Positions 18,205 through 27,050 of a DNA stretch of 64,000 nt are shown here, piece after piece. A model generated the notes under the pieces. The model saw only the letters and a program-made list of their open reading frames with translations, was not told the origin of the DNA and made no database searches. A program made the position numbers and the translations under genes. The stretch lies in contig NZ_JXTJ01000004.1 of the NCBI RefSeq assembly GCF_001509835.1, positions 434,001 through 498,000 on the forward strand, written 5' to 3'. Origin of the DNA: Allobosea sp. WAO (lineage in GTDB: Bacteria > Pseudomonadota > Alphaproteobacteria > Rhizobiales > Beijerinckiaceae). Numbering within the stretch: position 1 is the stretch's first letter; each line of letters starts with the position of its first letter.

Positions 18205-18876
18205 GTGATCTCGGTCGGCATCGTCGATGAACATCCACTCATGGCGGAGGGGATCAAGTCCGTTCTTCGGCGGAGAACGGGATTTGCCATCACGGTAACG
18301 GGATCGAGCGTCGACGAAATCATCGCGTCTCCGTCAAAATGGCAGGTCGATGCAGTGATTATCGGTCTCAATACGCCGGAGGCAGACTTCCAGGCGATGA
18401 CGAAACTCCGCAAGGAGCGGCCTGAGACGAAGATCATCGCCTTCGTTTCCTTTGCGGACGCGGACCATGCAATGCGCACTCTCGATTCCGGCGCGGATGC
18501 CTACTTGCTGAAAAGCGGCCGCGCCGACGAACTCTTCGAGGCGATTGAAGCGGTGCAGCGGGGTGAGATCTACGTAACACCGTCCTTCGCAACGAAGGTA
18601 ATTGGCGCGCTGCAAAGCAAGGCTCTGGAAAAACGTACGGCGGAAAGCACGAGGCTCAGCATCAGGGAAGAGCAGATCGTACACCTGCTCCTTTGCGGCA
18701 AGCGCAACAGAGAAATCGCTCGAACGCTGGCGCTGAGCGAGAAGACGGTCAAGGGTTACATGACCGGTCTCATGAACAAACTCCGCGCGCGCAACAGGCT
18801 GGAAGTGGTCATTGCAGCGCAAAGGCTGAACAGCGCGCCGCGCCGGCACGAGCTAAACGACGGTAATAGAGCTTGA
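18205..18876 (+). CDS. atypical LuxR/NarL-family regulator lacking the phospho-acceptor Asp
   Basis: This is a 223-residue protein with a receiver-like domain and a LuxR helix-turn-helix (TRLSIREEQIVHLLLCGKR through LSEKTVKGYMTGLMNKLRA). The receiver keeps the acidic start (D8-E9), S82 and the conserved K103 (AYLLKSG). Where the phospho-acceptor Asp should be, the sequence is VIIGLNTPE, so G54 replaces Asp. It therefore cannot be phosphorylated in the usual way and may act constitutively, by ligand binding, or through interaction with the intact regulator upstream. The GTG start has GGGG about 6 nt upstream. It is separated from the first regulator by a ~270-bp AT-rich gap and probably has its own promoter. 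Confidence 0.85.
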   Translation: MISVGIVDEHPLMAEGIKSVLRRRTGFAITVTGSSVDEIIASPSKWQVDAVIIGLNTPEADFQAMTKLRKERPETKIIAFVSFADADHAMRTLDSGADAYLLKSGRADELFEAIEAVQRGEIYVTPSFATKVIGALQSKALEKRTAESTRLSIREEQIVHLLLCGKRNREIARTLALSEKTVKGYMTGLMNKLRARNRLEVVIAAQRLNSAPRRHELNDGNRA

Positions 18877-18915
18877 AAGGCCTGCGCAGCAAATCACGCG
18901 CGTCCGAAGCAGCGA

Positions 18916-20079
18916 TCAGTAGGACTTCACCTGCCCGAGCACCCTCTCGCCGATGAATGACAGGATGAGTTGCTCGCTGACCGGTGCGATCCGCGTGACC
19001 AGGACCTCGCGCAGCAGGCGCTCGACCTGGTATTCCTTGGCATAGCCCATGCCGCCATGGGTCAGCACCGCCTGGAGGCAGGCCTCGTAGCCAGCGCGGG
19101 CGCCCAGGAATTTGGCCCCGTTCGCCTCTGCGCCGCAGGGCTTGCCGGCGTCGTAGAGCGTCGCCGCCTTCATCGCCATCAGCCAGGCGGCTTCCAGCGC
19201 CAGCCAGCGCTCGGCGAGCGGGTGCTGGATGCCCTGGTTCTGGCCGATCGGCCGGCCGAAGACATGGCGCTCGCGCGCATAGCGTGCCGCCCGCTCCAGC
19301 GCGTCGCGGCCGATGGCGATCGCCTCGACTGCAACGAGCACCCGCTCCGGATTCAGACTGTCGAGCAGGTAGGAGAAGCCCTTGCCCTCCTCGCCGATGC
19401 GGTCCTCGTCGGGAATGAAGACGTCGTCGATGAAGACCATGTTGGAATCGACCGCGGCGCGGCCATGCTTGGCGATGCTCTTCACCTCGAATTTCGAGCG
19501 GTCGAGATCGGTATAGAAGATCGTCATCCCGTCCGTCGGGCGCCTGGCGTCCTTGCGCGCCGTGGTCCGGGTCAGGAGCAGGACCTTGCTCGCGACCTGC
19601 GCCGTCGAGGTCCAGATCTTGCGGCCGGAAACGCGGTAGCCCCCCTCGACCTTCGTCGCGAAGGTCGTGATGTTGGTGGTGTCGAGCCCGGCATTCGGCT
19701 CGGTCACGCCGAAGCAGACCTGATCCTCGCCCGAGACCAGCCGCGGCAACCAACGCGCCTTCTGCTCGGGCGAGCCGTGGACGACGATCGGATGTGGGCC
19801 GAACATGTTGATGTGGATCGAGGAAGCCGCCGCCATGCCGCCGCCGTGATTGGCGACCGTGTGCATGACGAGCGCCGCTTCGGTGACGCCGAGCCCGGCC
19901 CCGCCGAACTCCTCCGGCATGGTTACGCCGAGCCAGCCATCGGCCGCCATCGCCTGGTGGAACTCGCGCGGGAAGCGCGCCTCGCGCTCGCAGGCGGACC
20001 AGTACTCGTCGTCGAAGCGCCTGCACACGGCGGCGACGCCGTCGCAGAGGGCGCGCTGGTCGTCGTTCAGCTCGATCAT
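18916..20079 (-). CDS. acyl-CoA dehydrogenase
   Basis: This FAD enzyme introduces a 2,3 double bond into an acyl-CoA. The 387 residues have the N-terminal helical domain, a middle beta domain (VCFGVTEPNAGLDTTN, RVSGRKIWTSTA) and a C-terminal helical domain ending THGGMGYAKEYQVERLLREV, where Glu of AKEY is at the usual catalytic-base position. The start ATG 20079 gives a normal family length. It is the last gene of a four-gene minus operon (alcohol dehydrogenase, hydrolase, BKACE, this gene), 19 nt after BKACE. In this context the substrate may be a dicarboxylyl- or branched acyl-CoA, but the sequence does not fix it. Confidence 0.9.
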   Translation of the reverse strand: MIELNDDQRALCDGVAAVCRRFDDEYWSACEREARFPREFHQAMAADGWLGVTMPEEFGGAGLGVTEAALVMHTVANHGGGMAAASSIHINMFGPHPIVVHGSPEQKARWLPRLVSGEDQVCFGVTEPNAGLDTTNITTFATKVEGGYRVSGRKIWTSTAQVASKVLLLTRTTARKDARRPTDGMTIFYTDLDRSKFEVKSIAKHGRAAVDSNMVFIDDVFIPDEDRIGEEGKGFSYLLDSLNPERVLVAVEAIAIGRDALERAARYARERHVFGRPIGQNQGIQHPLAERWLALEAAWLMAMKAATLYDAGKPCGAEANGAKFLGARAGYEACLQAVLTHGGMGYAKEYQVERLLREVLVTRIAPVSEQLILSFIGERVLGQVKSY

Positions 20080-20098
20080 CACGGATTTCTCGCTGGTT

Positions 20099-21031
20099 CT
20101 AGAATGCGGTCTTGTCGGCGCCCTTGAGGCCGAGCATGGCGCGGGCATCGGCCGGGCTTGCGACCTCGAGCGAGAGCTCGCCGAGGATGCGCTTCATCTT
20201 CTCGACCTGCTCGGCGTTGGAGCGCGCCATCACGCCCTTGCCGAGATAGAGCGAGTCCTCCAGCCCGACGCGCACGCAGCCACCAAGGATCGCGCCCATC
20301 GTCACAAGGCTGGTCTGGTGGCGGCCGGCGCCGAGCACCGAGAGGATGTAGTCGCTGCCGAACAGGCTGTCGGCGACGCGCTTCATGTGCATCAGGTTCT
20401 CGGCATCCGGGCCGATGCCGCCGAGTACGCCGAAGATGCACTGCACGAGGAAAGGCGGCCGGACGAGCCTGCGCTCGACGGCCCAGGCCAGATTGTAGAG
20501 ATGGCCGACATCGTAGCACTCGAACTCGAAGCGCGTCCCATGCTCGCTGAGCTCACGGATGCCGCGTTCGATCTGCGCGAAGGTGTTGGAGAGGATGAAG
20601 TCGCGCGTCATCTCCAGATAGCCCTGCTCCCAGGGCTGCTTGTAGGACTTCATCCTCTCGGCTGCCGGGAACAGGCCGAAATTGAGCGAGCCCATGTTCA
20701 TCGAGGCGAGCTCCGGCTTCAGCGTGTTGGCCGCCAGCAGGCGCTGGTCGAGGCTCATGCCGAGGCCGCCGCCCGTGGTGATGTTCACCACCGCGTCGCA
20801 GCCCTGCCTGATGCGCGGCAGGAAGCACATATAGTCCTCGGGCGCCGAAGAGGGCGAGCCGTCGGTCTCGTTGCGGGCGTGCAGGTGCAGGATCGCCGCC
20901 CCTGCCCTCGCCGCGCCCAGCGCCTGCTCGGCGATCTGGTCGGCATTGACTGGCAAGGCATCGGACATTGACGGGGTGTGGATCGAGCCCGTCACGGCGC
21001 AGCTGATGATGACCTTGTCGAGACGCTTCAT
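20099..21031 (-). CDS. BKACE-family beta-keto acid cleavage enzyme
   Basis: Members of this zinc-dependent family (formerly DUF849) condense a beta-keto acid with acetyl-CoA and release acetoacetate plus a new acyl-CoA. The 310 residues form a TIM barrel. The metal motif is ILHLHAR with H49 and H51 on strand 2, and the C-terminal VRVGLEDSLYLGKGV is typical of the family. It is tightly packed, 3 nt after the hydrolase gene and 19 nt before the acyl-CoA dehydrogenase gene. It probably removes the end of the carbon chain after beta-oxidation in the ring-degradation island. Family assignment is firm; the substrate is inferred only from context. Confidence 0.88.
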   Translation of the reverse strand: MKRLDKVIISCAVTGSIHTPSMSDALPVNADQIAEQALGAARAGAAILHLHARNETDGSPSSAPEDYMCFLPRIRQGCDAVVNITTGGGLGMSLDQRLLAANTLKPELASMNMGSLNFGLFPAAERMKSYKQPWEQGYLEMTRDFILSNTFAQIERGIRELSEHGTRFEFECYDVGHLYNLAWAVERRLVRPPFLVQCIFGVLGGIGPDAENLMHMKRVADSLFGSDYILSVLGAGRHQTSLVTMGAILGGCVRVGLEDSLYLGKGVMARSNAEQVEKMKRILGELSLEVASPADARAMLGLKGADKTAF

Positions 21032-21034
21032 GTT

Positions 21035-21964
21035 CTAGGCTCCGGCTTGGCGGCAGGCGGCGACGATCGAGGCCGCCACAGTGCGGATCTCGGCATCGAC
21101 CGCCTCGACATGGTTGTGCAGCCGGGCGAAGCCGTGCGGCAGGCCCGCCGCGCAACGATGGCTCGCCGGCACGCCGGCCGCCGCGAGCTTTTGCGCATAG
21201 GCCTCGCCCTCGTCGCGCAGCACGTCGTATTCGGCGGTAACGATCACCGCCGGCGGCAGGCCCGACAGGTCGGACGCACGCATCGGCGCGATGTCCGGGT
21301 CGTCATGGCGCTCGCGCGGCGCGTAATGGTCGAAGAACCAGAGCATGTCCTGACGCGTCAGCGGCAGGCCCTCGCCATGGGCGCGATAGCTCGGCCGCTC
21401 GAAATCGCTGTCCGTCACCGGATAGAGCAGGAGCTGGAGCGCAAATTCGGCACGCCCACGCAGCCTGCGGGCCGCGACCGTGCCGAGATTGGCTCCGGCG
21501 CTGTCGCCGGCCACGATTAGCGGGACGCGCGCGCCAGCAAGTTCAGCGATCGAGGTCGTGGCGAAGATGAGCGCATCCTCGCAATCATCGAGCCCCGCCG
21601 GGAAGGGGTACTCCGGTGCAAGCCGATAATCCGGCAGCAGAACGGCGCAGCCGCTCAACGCGACGAGCCGGCGCGCCAGGACCTCATAGTCGTCGAGCTC
21701 GCCCAGCACCCAGCCGCCGCCGTGGAAATAGACGACGAGCCCGGCGGGCGCGGCCTTCGGCAAGAGCAGCCGCGCTGGGACCGCGCCGGTGCGAGTCGGA
21801 AGCGCAAGGTCGCGGACGCTGCCGATCTCCGCACCCGGCCCGAGCGCCGCCCTCCCCGACGCGACGAGCGCCCGGCCCTGCTGCGGTGTGCCGGCCGACA
21901 GCGCCGGTCGCCCCGCAGCGGCGAAGCTTGCCATCATTGTCTCGAAGAACGGATGCAGCGCCAT
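21035..21964 (-). CDS. alpha/beta hydrolase of the hormone-sensitive-lipase type, candidate lactonase
   Basis: This 309-residue esterase has the oxyanion-hole motif HGGGW (81-85) and nucleophile motif GDSAG with S155. The candidate acid lies in VTAEYDVLRDEG and the candidate His in GLPHGFARLHNHV, completing the triad. The same family includes the caprolactone hydrolase ChnC of cyclohexanone degraders. Here it lies 9 nt after a ChnD-like alcohol dehydrogenase gene, in the same regulon as a Baeyer-Villiger monooxygenase. I infer that it opens the lactone made by the monooxygenase to a hydroxy acid. A general carboxylesterase is the alternative. Confidence 0.82.
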   Translation of the reverse strand: MALHPFFETMMASFAAAGRPALSAGTPQQGRALVASGRAALGPGAEIGSVRDLALPTRTGAVPARLLLPKAAPAGLVVYFHGGGWVLGELDDYEVLARRLVALSGCAVLLPDYRLAPEYPFPAGLDDCEDALIFATTSIAELAGARVPLIVAGDSAGANLGTVAARRLRGRAEFALQLLLYPVTDSDFERPSYRAHGEGLPLTRQDMLWFFDHYAPRERHDDPDIAPMRASDLSGLPPAVIVTAEYDVLRDEGEAYAQKLAAAGVPASHRCAAGLPHGFARLHNHVEAVDAEIRTVAASIVAACRQAGA

Positions 21965-21973
21965 CGCCCGGCC

Positions 21974-23035
21974 TCAGGGCGTCAGCACGACGCGGCCGAC
22001 GACCTTGCCGAGGCGCAGGTCATCGAGGGCGGCGGCGGCTTCCGCAAGCGGCCGTCTTTCGACCGGCGTCGAAGGCAGGCCACGCTCGCGCACCAGCGCC
22101 ACCAGCTCGCGCAACTCGTCGGGACTGCCGATATAGCTGCCCTGGATCGTCAGCGCCTTCATCGGCACCAGCGGCACGGCGAGGTTCATCGCCCCGCCGA
22201 ACAGGCCGACGATGACGAGCCTGCCGCCCTTGTCGAGCGTCTCGACGGCCAGCGTCGCGGTCTCGCCGCTGCCGACGAGGTCGAGCACGCCGAGCACGCT
22301 GCCGCCGAGCGCGGCGCGCAACTGGGCGGTGGCGTCCGGCACCCTAGGATCGATCGTTGCCAGCGCGCCCGCGGCCATCGCCGCCTCGCGCTTGCGCGGA
22401 TCGAGCTCGACCACCACCGCGCCCTTGCCGCCGAGATGCTTGAGCAGGCCGATCGCGATCAGGCCGAGCCCGCCGGCACCGATGACGGCGAGCGGCTGGC
22501 GTTCGAGCAGCGGCCCGAACTTCTTCAGCGCGCTGTAGGTGGTCAGGCCCGAGCAGACCAGCGGAGCCGCGGCGACGGGATCGAGATTGCCGATCTCGAC
22601 GAGGTAGCGCGGGTGCGGCACGAGGATGTACTCGGCATAGCCGCCATCGCGGTTCACGCCCATGAAGCGCGGCGCGGTGCAGAGATGCTCGTCCCCGGCC
22701 GAGCAGGCGACGCATTCGAGGCAGCCGATCCAAGAGCAGACCAGGCAGTTCGCGCCCATCGCGACGCCTTGCGCCTGCGGACCGAGCGCCACCACCTCGC
22801 CCGCCGATTCATGGCCGAGCGTCAGCGGCAGCTTCAGCCGATCGGCGAAGGAGAGCCGGCGCTCGCCGCCGAGATCGTAATGCCCTTCCCAGAGATGCAC
22901 GTCGCTATGGCAGACGCCGGCGCCGCGCACCTTGACCAGCACCTCCGTCCCGGTCGGCTCCGGGCGCAGCTGCTCGCTTTCGGCAAGCCCCTGCCCGAAA
23001 CCGGTCAACTGGTAGCAGCGCATCATCGCACGCAT
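21974..23035 (-). CDS. zinc-dependent alcohol dehydrogenase, ChnD-like
   Basis: This medium-chain NAD-dependent dehydrogenase has 353 residues. Catalytic zinc ligands include C42 (GAGVCHSDVHLWEG) and H75 (LTLGHESAGE). The structural zinc lobe is GCLECVACSAGDEHLC, and the nucleotide fold is VIGAGGLGLIAIG. The N-terminal part, with HSDVHLWEGHYDLGG, closely resembles what I remember of 6-hydroxyhexanoate dehydrogenase ChnD. It likely oxidises the omega-hydroxy acid released from a lactone to the aldehyde. ATG 23035 is supported by GGAGGAG 7 nt upstream. It is the first gene of the minus operon, divergent from the aldehyde dehydrogenase gene across a FadR-type palindrome. Confidence 0.88.
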   Translation of the reverse strand: MRAMMRCYQLTGFGQGLAESEQLRPEPTGTEVLVKVRGAGVCHSDVHLWEGHYDLGGERRLSFADRLKLPLTLGHESAGEVVALGPQAQGVAMGANCLVCSWIGCLECVACSAGDEHLCTAPRFMGVNRDGGYAEYILVPHPRYLVEIGNLDPVAAAPLVCSGLTTYSALKKFGPLLERQPLAVIGAGGLGLIAIGLLKHLGGKGAVVVELDPRKREAAMAAGALATIDPRVPDATAQLRAALGGSVLGVLDLVGSGETATLAVETLDKGGRLVIVGLFGGAMNLAVPLVPMKALTIQGSYIGSPDELRELVALVRERGLPSTPVERRPLAEAAAALDDLRLGKVVGRVVLTP

Positions 23036-23111
23036 CGGCCTGTCTCCTCCCGGCGGCGCTTCTTCGGCATCGCGCCTAGCTCGATAGGCATATGGCTACT
23101 CCCCAAATATT

Positions 23112-23136
23112 TAATCGTCAAATGGTTTGACCATTT
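23112..23136. promoter_or_regulatory. FadR-type operator between alcohol and aldehyde dehydrogenase genes
   Basis: The perfect palindrome AAATGGTTTGACCATTT (23120-23136) contains TGGT/ACCA half sites typical of FadR-subfamily GntR regulators. The whole 25-bp block 23112-23136 is identical to 29981-30005. It covers a plus -35 (TTGACC, 23127-23132) with TATCAG (23150-23155) 17 nt downstream for the aldehyde dehydrogenase gene, and a minus-strand TTGACG for the alcohol dehydrogenase operon. Binding would block both promoters. Confidence 0.75.
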
Positions 23137-23175
23137 AACATCGCCTTGCTATCAGAACCGAAACGGGAGGATGGG

Positions 23176-24648
23176 ATGGATGCGCTCGCGACGCCGATCG
23201 CTGGGACTGCGGCCGGCGGCTATCCCGCGGACGGGCTGCAGCTGCTGATCGGCGGAAAATGGCAGGCGGGACGCGGCTCTCCGCTTCGCATCAGCAACCC
23301 GGCGACAGGCCAGACCCTGGCCGAGCCGACCGGCGCCTCGCAGGAGGATCTCGACGCCGCGCTGACTTCCGCCGAAACCGGCTTCGCACTCTGGCGCCGG
23401 ACGCCGGCGACCGCCCGCGCCGCGATCCTTTCCCGGGCAGCGCAGCTGCTGCGCGAGCGAACGAAGCCGCTCGCCCGGCTGCTCACCCTCGAACAGGGCA
23501 AGCCGCTGGCGCAGGCGGAACTTGAAATCACGCTCTGCGCCGAGACCTTCGACTGGTACGCGGCTGAGGCCGGGCGTGCCTATGGCCGGATCATTCCGGC
23601 GCGCAGCCCTGGCGCGCGGCAGATGGTGCTGCCGGAGCCGATCGGCCCGGTCGCCGCCTTCACGCCGTGGAACTTCCCGGCCCTGCTCGCCGCCCGCAAG
23701 GTCGCGCCGGCGCTGGCGGCGGGTTGCAGCTGCATCCTGAAGCCGGCGGAAGAGACGCCCGCCGCGGCGCTCGGGCTCGGCCGCGCCCTCGCGGATGCCG
23801 GCCTGCCGGACGGCGTACTCAACATCGTCTTCGGCGATCCCGCTATGATCTCGCGTCATCTCATCGCCTCGCCGGTGATCCGCAAGATCACCTTCACCGG
23901 CTCGGTCCCGGTCGGCAGGAGCCTCGCCGTCCTGGCGGCGCAGCAGGTCAAGCCCTGCACGCTGGAGCTGGGCGGCCATGCGCCGGTGATCGTGCTCGAC
24001 GACGCCGATATCGACGCGGCCGCCGCCCTGTCGGCCATCGGCAAGACGCGCAATGCCGGCCAGGTCTGCACCTCGCCGACGCGCTTCTACGTCCAGCGGC
24101 CGGCCTATGAACGGTTCGTCGAGCGCTTCGGCGCGGCGCTCGGGCAAATCGCACTCGGCGACGGCCTAGACCCGAGATCCGAGATGGGTCCGCTGGCGAA
24201 TGCCCGCCGGATCGAGGCGATGGAGCGGCTCGTCACCGATGCCACCCGGCATCAGGCGGAGATCGTGACCGGGGGAGCCAGAGAAGGCGACCGCGGCTTT
24301 TTCTGGTGCCCGACCCTGCTCGCCAACGTGCCCGACGACGCAGCGGCGATGACCGAGGAACCGTTCGGCCCGCTCGCTCTGGTGAGCCCGTTCGACGAGC
24401 TCGACGAAGCCATCGCCCGCGCCAATCGCAGCGCTGTCGGCCTCGCCGGCTACGCCTTCACCCGCTCGGCCGCCGCCGCGGTCCGGCTCGGCGAGGAGTT
24501 GGAAGTCGGCGTGCTCGGCCTCAACTCCTTCGCGGTCTCGCACACCGAAGCGCCGTTCAGCGGCGTGAAGGACAGCGGCTACGGCTACGAGGGCGGCAGC
24601 GAAGGCCTCGCCGGCTTCCTGCACCAAAAATACGTCCACCACAGCTGA
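23176..24648 (+). CDS. aldehyde dehydrogenase (semialdehyde dehydrogenase type)
   Basis: This NAD(P)-dependent enzyme turns an aldehyde into a carboxylate. From ATG 23176 it has 490 residues. The cofactor-binding region is FTPWNFPAL with ILKPAEETP and FTGSVPVGR. The general base is in CTLELGGHAP (E264) and the catalytic Cys in GQVCTSPTRF (C298). The overall look is of the succinate-semialdehyde dehydrogenase branch. GGGAGG at 23165-23170 fixes the start; an in-frame ATG at 23146 overlaps the promoter and is rejected. It is divergent from the ChnD-like gene and under the same operator. It likely produces the dicarboxylate in the cyclic-ketone route, as ChnE does. Confidence 0.9.
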   Translation: MDALATPIAGTAAGGYPADGLQLLIGGKWQAGRGSPLRISNPATGQTLAEPTGASQEDLDAALTSAETGFALWRRTPATARAAILSRAAQLLRERTKPLARLLTLEQGKPLAQAELEITLCAETFDWYAAEAGRAYGRIIPARSPGARQMVLPEPIGPVAAFTPWNFPALLAARKVAPALAAGCSCILKPAEETPAAALGLGRALADAGLPDGVLNIVFGDPAMISRHLIASPVIRKITFTGSVPVGRSLAVLAAQQVKPCTLELGGHAPVIVLDDADIDAAAALSAIGKTRNAGQVCTSPTRFYVQRPAYERFVERFGAALGQIALGDGLDPRSEMGPLANARRIEAMERLVTDATRHQAEIVTGGAREGDRGFFWCPTLLANVPDDAAAMTEEPFGPLALVSPFDELDEAIARANRSAVGLAGYAFTRSAAAAVRLGEELEVGVLGLNSFAVSHTEAPFSGVKDSGYGYEGGSEGLAGFLHQKYVHHS

Positions 24649-24715
24649 CGGAAGAAACGCGCCGGACAGGCCTCGACGCCCGTATCGGCAGATAGACGCT
24701 CAGGGAGGAGCAGCC

Positions 24716-25963
24716 ATGTCATCGAACGCCTTCGTCCAGTCGCCGACCTCGCGCAGCCGGCGCTGCCTGCTCGGCAGTCTCGCCGCCCTGCCGCTCGCGC
24801 TTTGCCTGGTGCCCGGCGCACTCCACGCCCAGCAGCCGGCCCCTTTCAAGATCGGCGCGCTCAGCGACATGTCGGGCATCGTCGTCGACCTGTCGGGACC
24901 GGGGACGGTCACCGCGATGAAGCTCGCAGTCGAGGATTTCGGCGGCTCCGTCCTCGGCCGGCCGATCCAGATTCTCGAGGCCGACCACCTCAACAAGCCC
25001 GATGTCGGCATCACCGCGGCCCGCAAATGGTACGATGAGGGAGTCAGCGCGATCTTCGACATCGGCATCACCTCGGTCGCGCTCGGCGTGCAGGAACTCG
25101 CCAAGGACAAGAACAAGCTCGTCGTCTATCTGAGTTCGGCTTCCAGCGACCTCACCGGCAAGAACTGCAGCCCAAACGGAATCCACTGGACCTACAACAA
25201 CTACAGCCAGGCGCTGGGCGTCACGAAATTCTACACGGATGCCGGCGAGAAGAACTGGTACTTCATGACCGTCGACTACGCCTATGGCGTCAACGTCCAG
25301 CGTGACACGACCGCGATGATCGAGGCGGGCGGCGGCAAGATCACCGGCGCCGCCCGCCATCCTTTCGATACCAAGGACTTTTCCTCCGACCTGCTTAAGG
25401 CACAGGGTTCCAACGCCAACGTGATCGCGCTCGCGACCACGACCGCGCATGTCGCCAACATCGTCAAGCAGGCCGACGAGTTCGGCATCCGTCCCAAGCA
25501 GAAGCTCGCCGCGCTCAGCCTGACCTTGCACGACGTCAAGGGCATGGGCCTGCCGACCGCGCAGGGGCTGATCGTGACCGCCCCCTTCTATTGGGACCAG
25601 AACGACGAGAGCCGCGCCTTCGCCAAGCGCTATTTCGAGCGCTTCAAGAAGATGCCGAACATGGTCCAGGCCAGCGCCTATGGCGCCGTCATGCACTATC
25701 TCAACGCGGTCAAGGCGGTCGGTGAGGACGATGCCGCCAAGGTTGCGGCGAAGATGAAGGAGACGCCGATCAACGACTTCATGACCAAGAATGGCCGCAT
25801 CCGCGCCGATGGCCGCGTTATCCGCGACATGTACATCTATCGCGTGAAGGCGCCGTCCGCCTCGAAGGGCGAGTGGGACCTCTACGAGACGCTCGCGACC
25901 ATCCCCGGCGAGGAAGCCTTCCAGAAGGCCGACCCGGCTCTCTGCCCGCTGGTCAAGGGCTGA
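24716..25963 (+). CDS. branched-chain-type ABC transporter substrate-binding protein (orphan)
   Basis: This periplasmic type-1 binding protein of the LivJ class has 415 residues. It has an Arg-rich signal peptide (SRRCLLGSLAALPLALC, likely cleaved after ALHA) and a typical start of the mature domain (FKIGALSDMSGIVVDLSGPG). GGGAGGAG stands 5 nt before the ATG. It lies in the catabolic island directly after the aldehyde dehydrogenase gene and before a reductase gene, so the ligand is probably a pathway substrate or intermediate. No permease or ATPase accompanies it; the nearest Liv genes, at 35.5-38.8 kb, belong to another operon with its own binding protein. Confidence 0.88.
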   Translation: MSSNAFVQSPTSRSRRCLLGSLAALPLALCLVPGALHAQQPAPFKIGALSDMSGIVVDLSGPGTVTAMKLAVEDFGGSVLGRPIQILEADHLNKPDVGITAARKWYDEGVSAIFDIGITSVALGVQELAKDKNKLVVYLSSASSDLTGKNCSPNGIHWTYNNYSQALGVTKFYTDAGEKNWYFMTVDYAYGVNVQRDTTAMIEAGGGKITGAARHPFDTKDFSSDLLKAQGSNANVIALATTTAHVANIVKQADEFGIRPKQKLAALSLTLHDVKGMGLPTAQGLIVTAPFYWDQNDESRAFAKRYFERFKKMPNMVQASAYGAVMHYLNAVKAVGEDDAAKVAAKMKETPINDFMTKNGRIRADGRVIRDMYIYRVKAPSASKGEWDLYETLATIPGEEAFQKADPALCPLVKG

Positions 25964-26027
25964 TCGCTTCCGCCGCTCCCTGTCCCATGCCAGGGTGCCG
26001 CGTCATGGTGAGAGCAAGGACAAGCCG

Positions 26028-27050
26028 ATGAAGAACCGCCAGTGGCGCCTCGCCTCCCACCCCCAGGGCATGCCCTCGCTCGACACCTGGAGCCTGCACG
26101 ACGCGCCGATGCCCGAGCCGGGGCCAGGCCAGATCCTGGTCAGGACGCAATGGCTCTCGCTGGACCCCTATATGCGCGGCCGCATCAGCCCCTCGACGAA
26201 CTACGCCAAGGGCGTCGCCCTCGGCGAGGTGATGCAAGGTGGCGGGGTCGGCGAGGTCATCGCCTCGAACCACCCGGACTGGAAGCCGGGCGACATCGCC
26301 GAGGCGATGGGCTTCGGCTGGCAGGAATATGCGGTGCTGGCGCCGGACCTGCCCGGCGCGGCCAAGGTCAACAAGGTCGACCCGGCGCTCGCCCCGCCGC
26401 AGGCGACGCTCTCCTGGCTCGGCATGCCCGGGCTCACGGCCTATATCGGCCTCTTCGAGATCGGCCGGCCGAAGCCGGGGGACACGCTCGTCGTCTCTGC
26501 GGCGTCCGGTGCGGTCGGCCAGCTCGTCGGCCAGATCGGCAAGCTCTGCGGCGCCCGCGTCATCGGCATCGCCGGCTCCGACGAGAAGCTCGCCTGGTGC
26601 CGCTCCGTCGGCTTCGACGAGACGCTGAACTACAAGACCACCCCTGATCTCGCCAGCGCCCTTGCGGCGCTGGCGCCGGCCGGCATCGACGTCTTCTTCG
26701 ACAATACCGGTGGACCGATCCACGATGCCGTCATGCGCAACCTTGCCGTCGGCGCGCGTGTCGCTATCTGCGGGCGCATCGCGCTCGCCAATGATTTCGA
26801 GCAGGAGGATGTCGGACTGCGCGCCTCCTCCCGCCTGATCGTGACGCGCGCCCTGGTCCAGGGCTTCATCGCCTTCGACTGGTGGCACCGGCGCGGCGAG
26901 GCGATGGCGCGGCTCGCCGCCTGGCACGGCGACGGCAAGATCACGACGAAAGAGGATGTCCTGGACGGTTTCGAGCGCATGCCCGAGGCCTTCCTGCGCA
27001 TGATGACCGGTCGCAATTTCGGCAAGCAGCTCGTACGACTGGTGACGTGA
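26028..27050 (+). CDS. NADP-dependent medium-chain reductase (CurA/leukotriene-B4-dehydrogenase-like)
   Basis: This 340-residue zinc-free medium-chain reductase belongs to the family that reduces alkenals and enones with NADPH. Typical family features are WLSLDPYMRGRIS near the start, the cofactor fold VSAASGAVGQLVGQIGK, and FFDNTGGPIHDAVM. ATG 26028 has AAGGA 7 nt upstream; an in-frame ATG at 25995 is not supported. Its stop overlaps the start of the CoA-transferase gene (GTGA at 27047-27050), so they are translationally coupled. In this island it could saturate an unsaturated ring ketone before ring cleavage. That role is inferred. Confidence 0.85.
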   Translation: MKNRQWRLASHPQGMPSLDTWSLHDAPMPEPGPGQILVRTQWLSLDPYMRGRISPSTNYAKGVALGEVMQGGGVGEVIASNHPDWKPGDIAEAMGFGWQEYAVLAPDLPGAAKVNKVDPALAPPQATLSWLGMPGLTAYIGLFEIGRPKPGDTLVVSAASGAVGQLVGQIGKLCGARVIGIAGSDEKLAWCRSVGFDETLNYKTTPDLASALAALAPAGIDVFFDNTGGPIHDAVMRNLAVGARVAICGRIALANDFEQEDVGLRASSRLIVTRALVQGFIAFDWWHRRGEAMARLAAWHGDGKITTKEDVLDGFERMPEAFLRMMTGRNFGKQLVRLVT

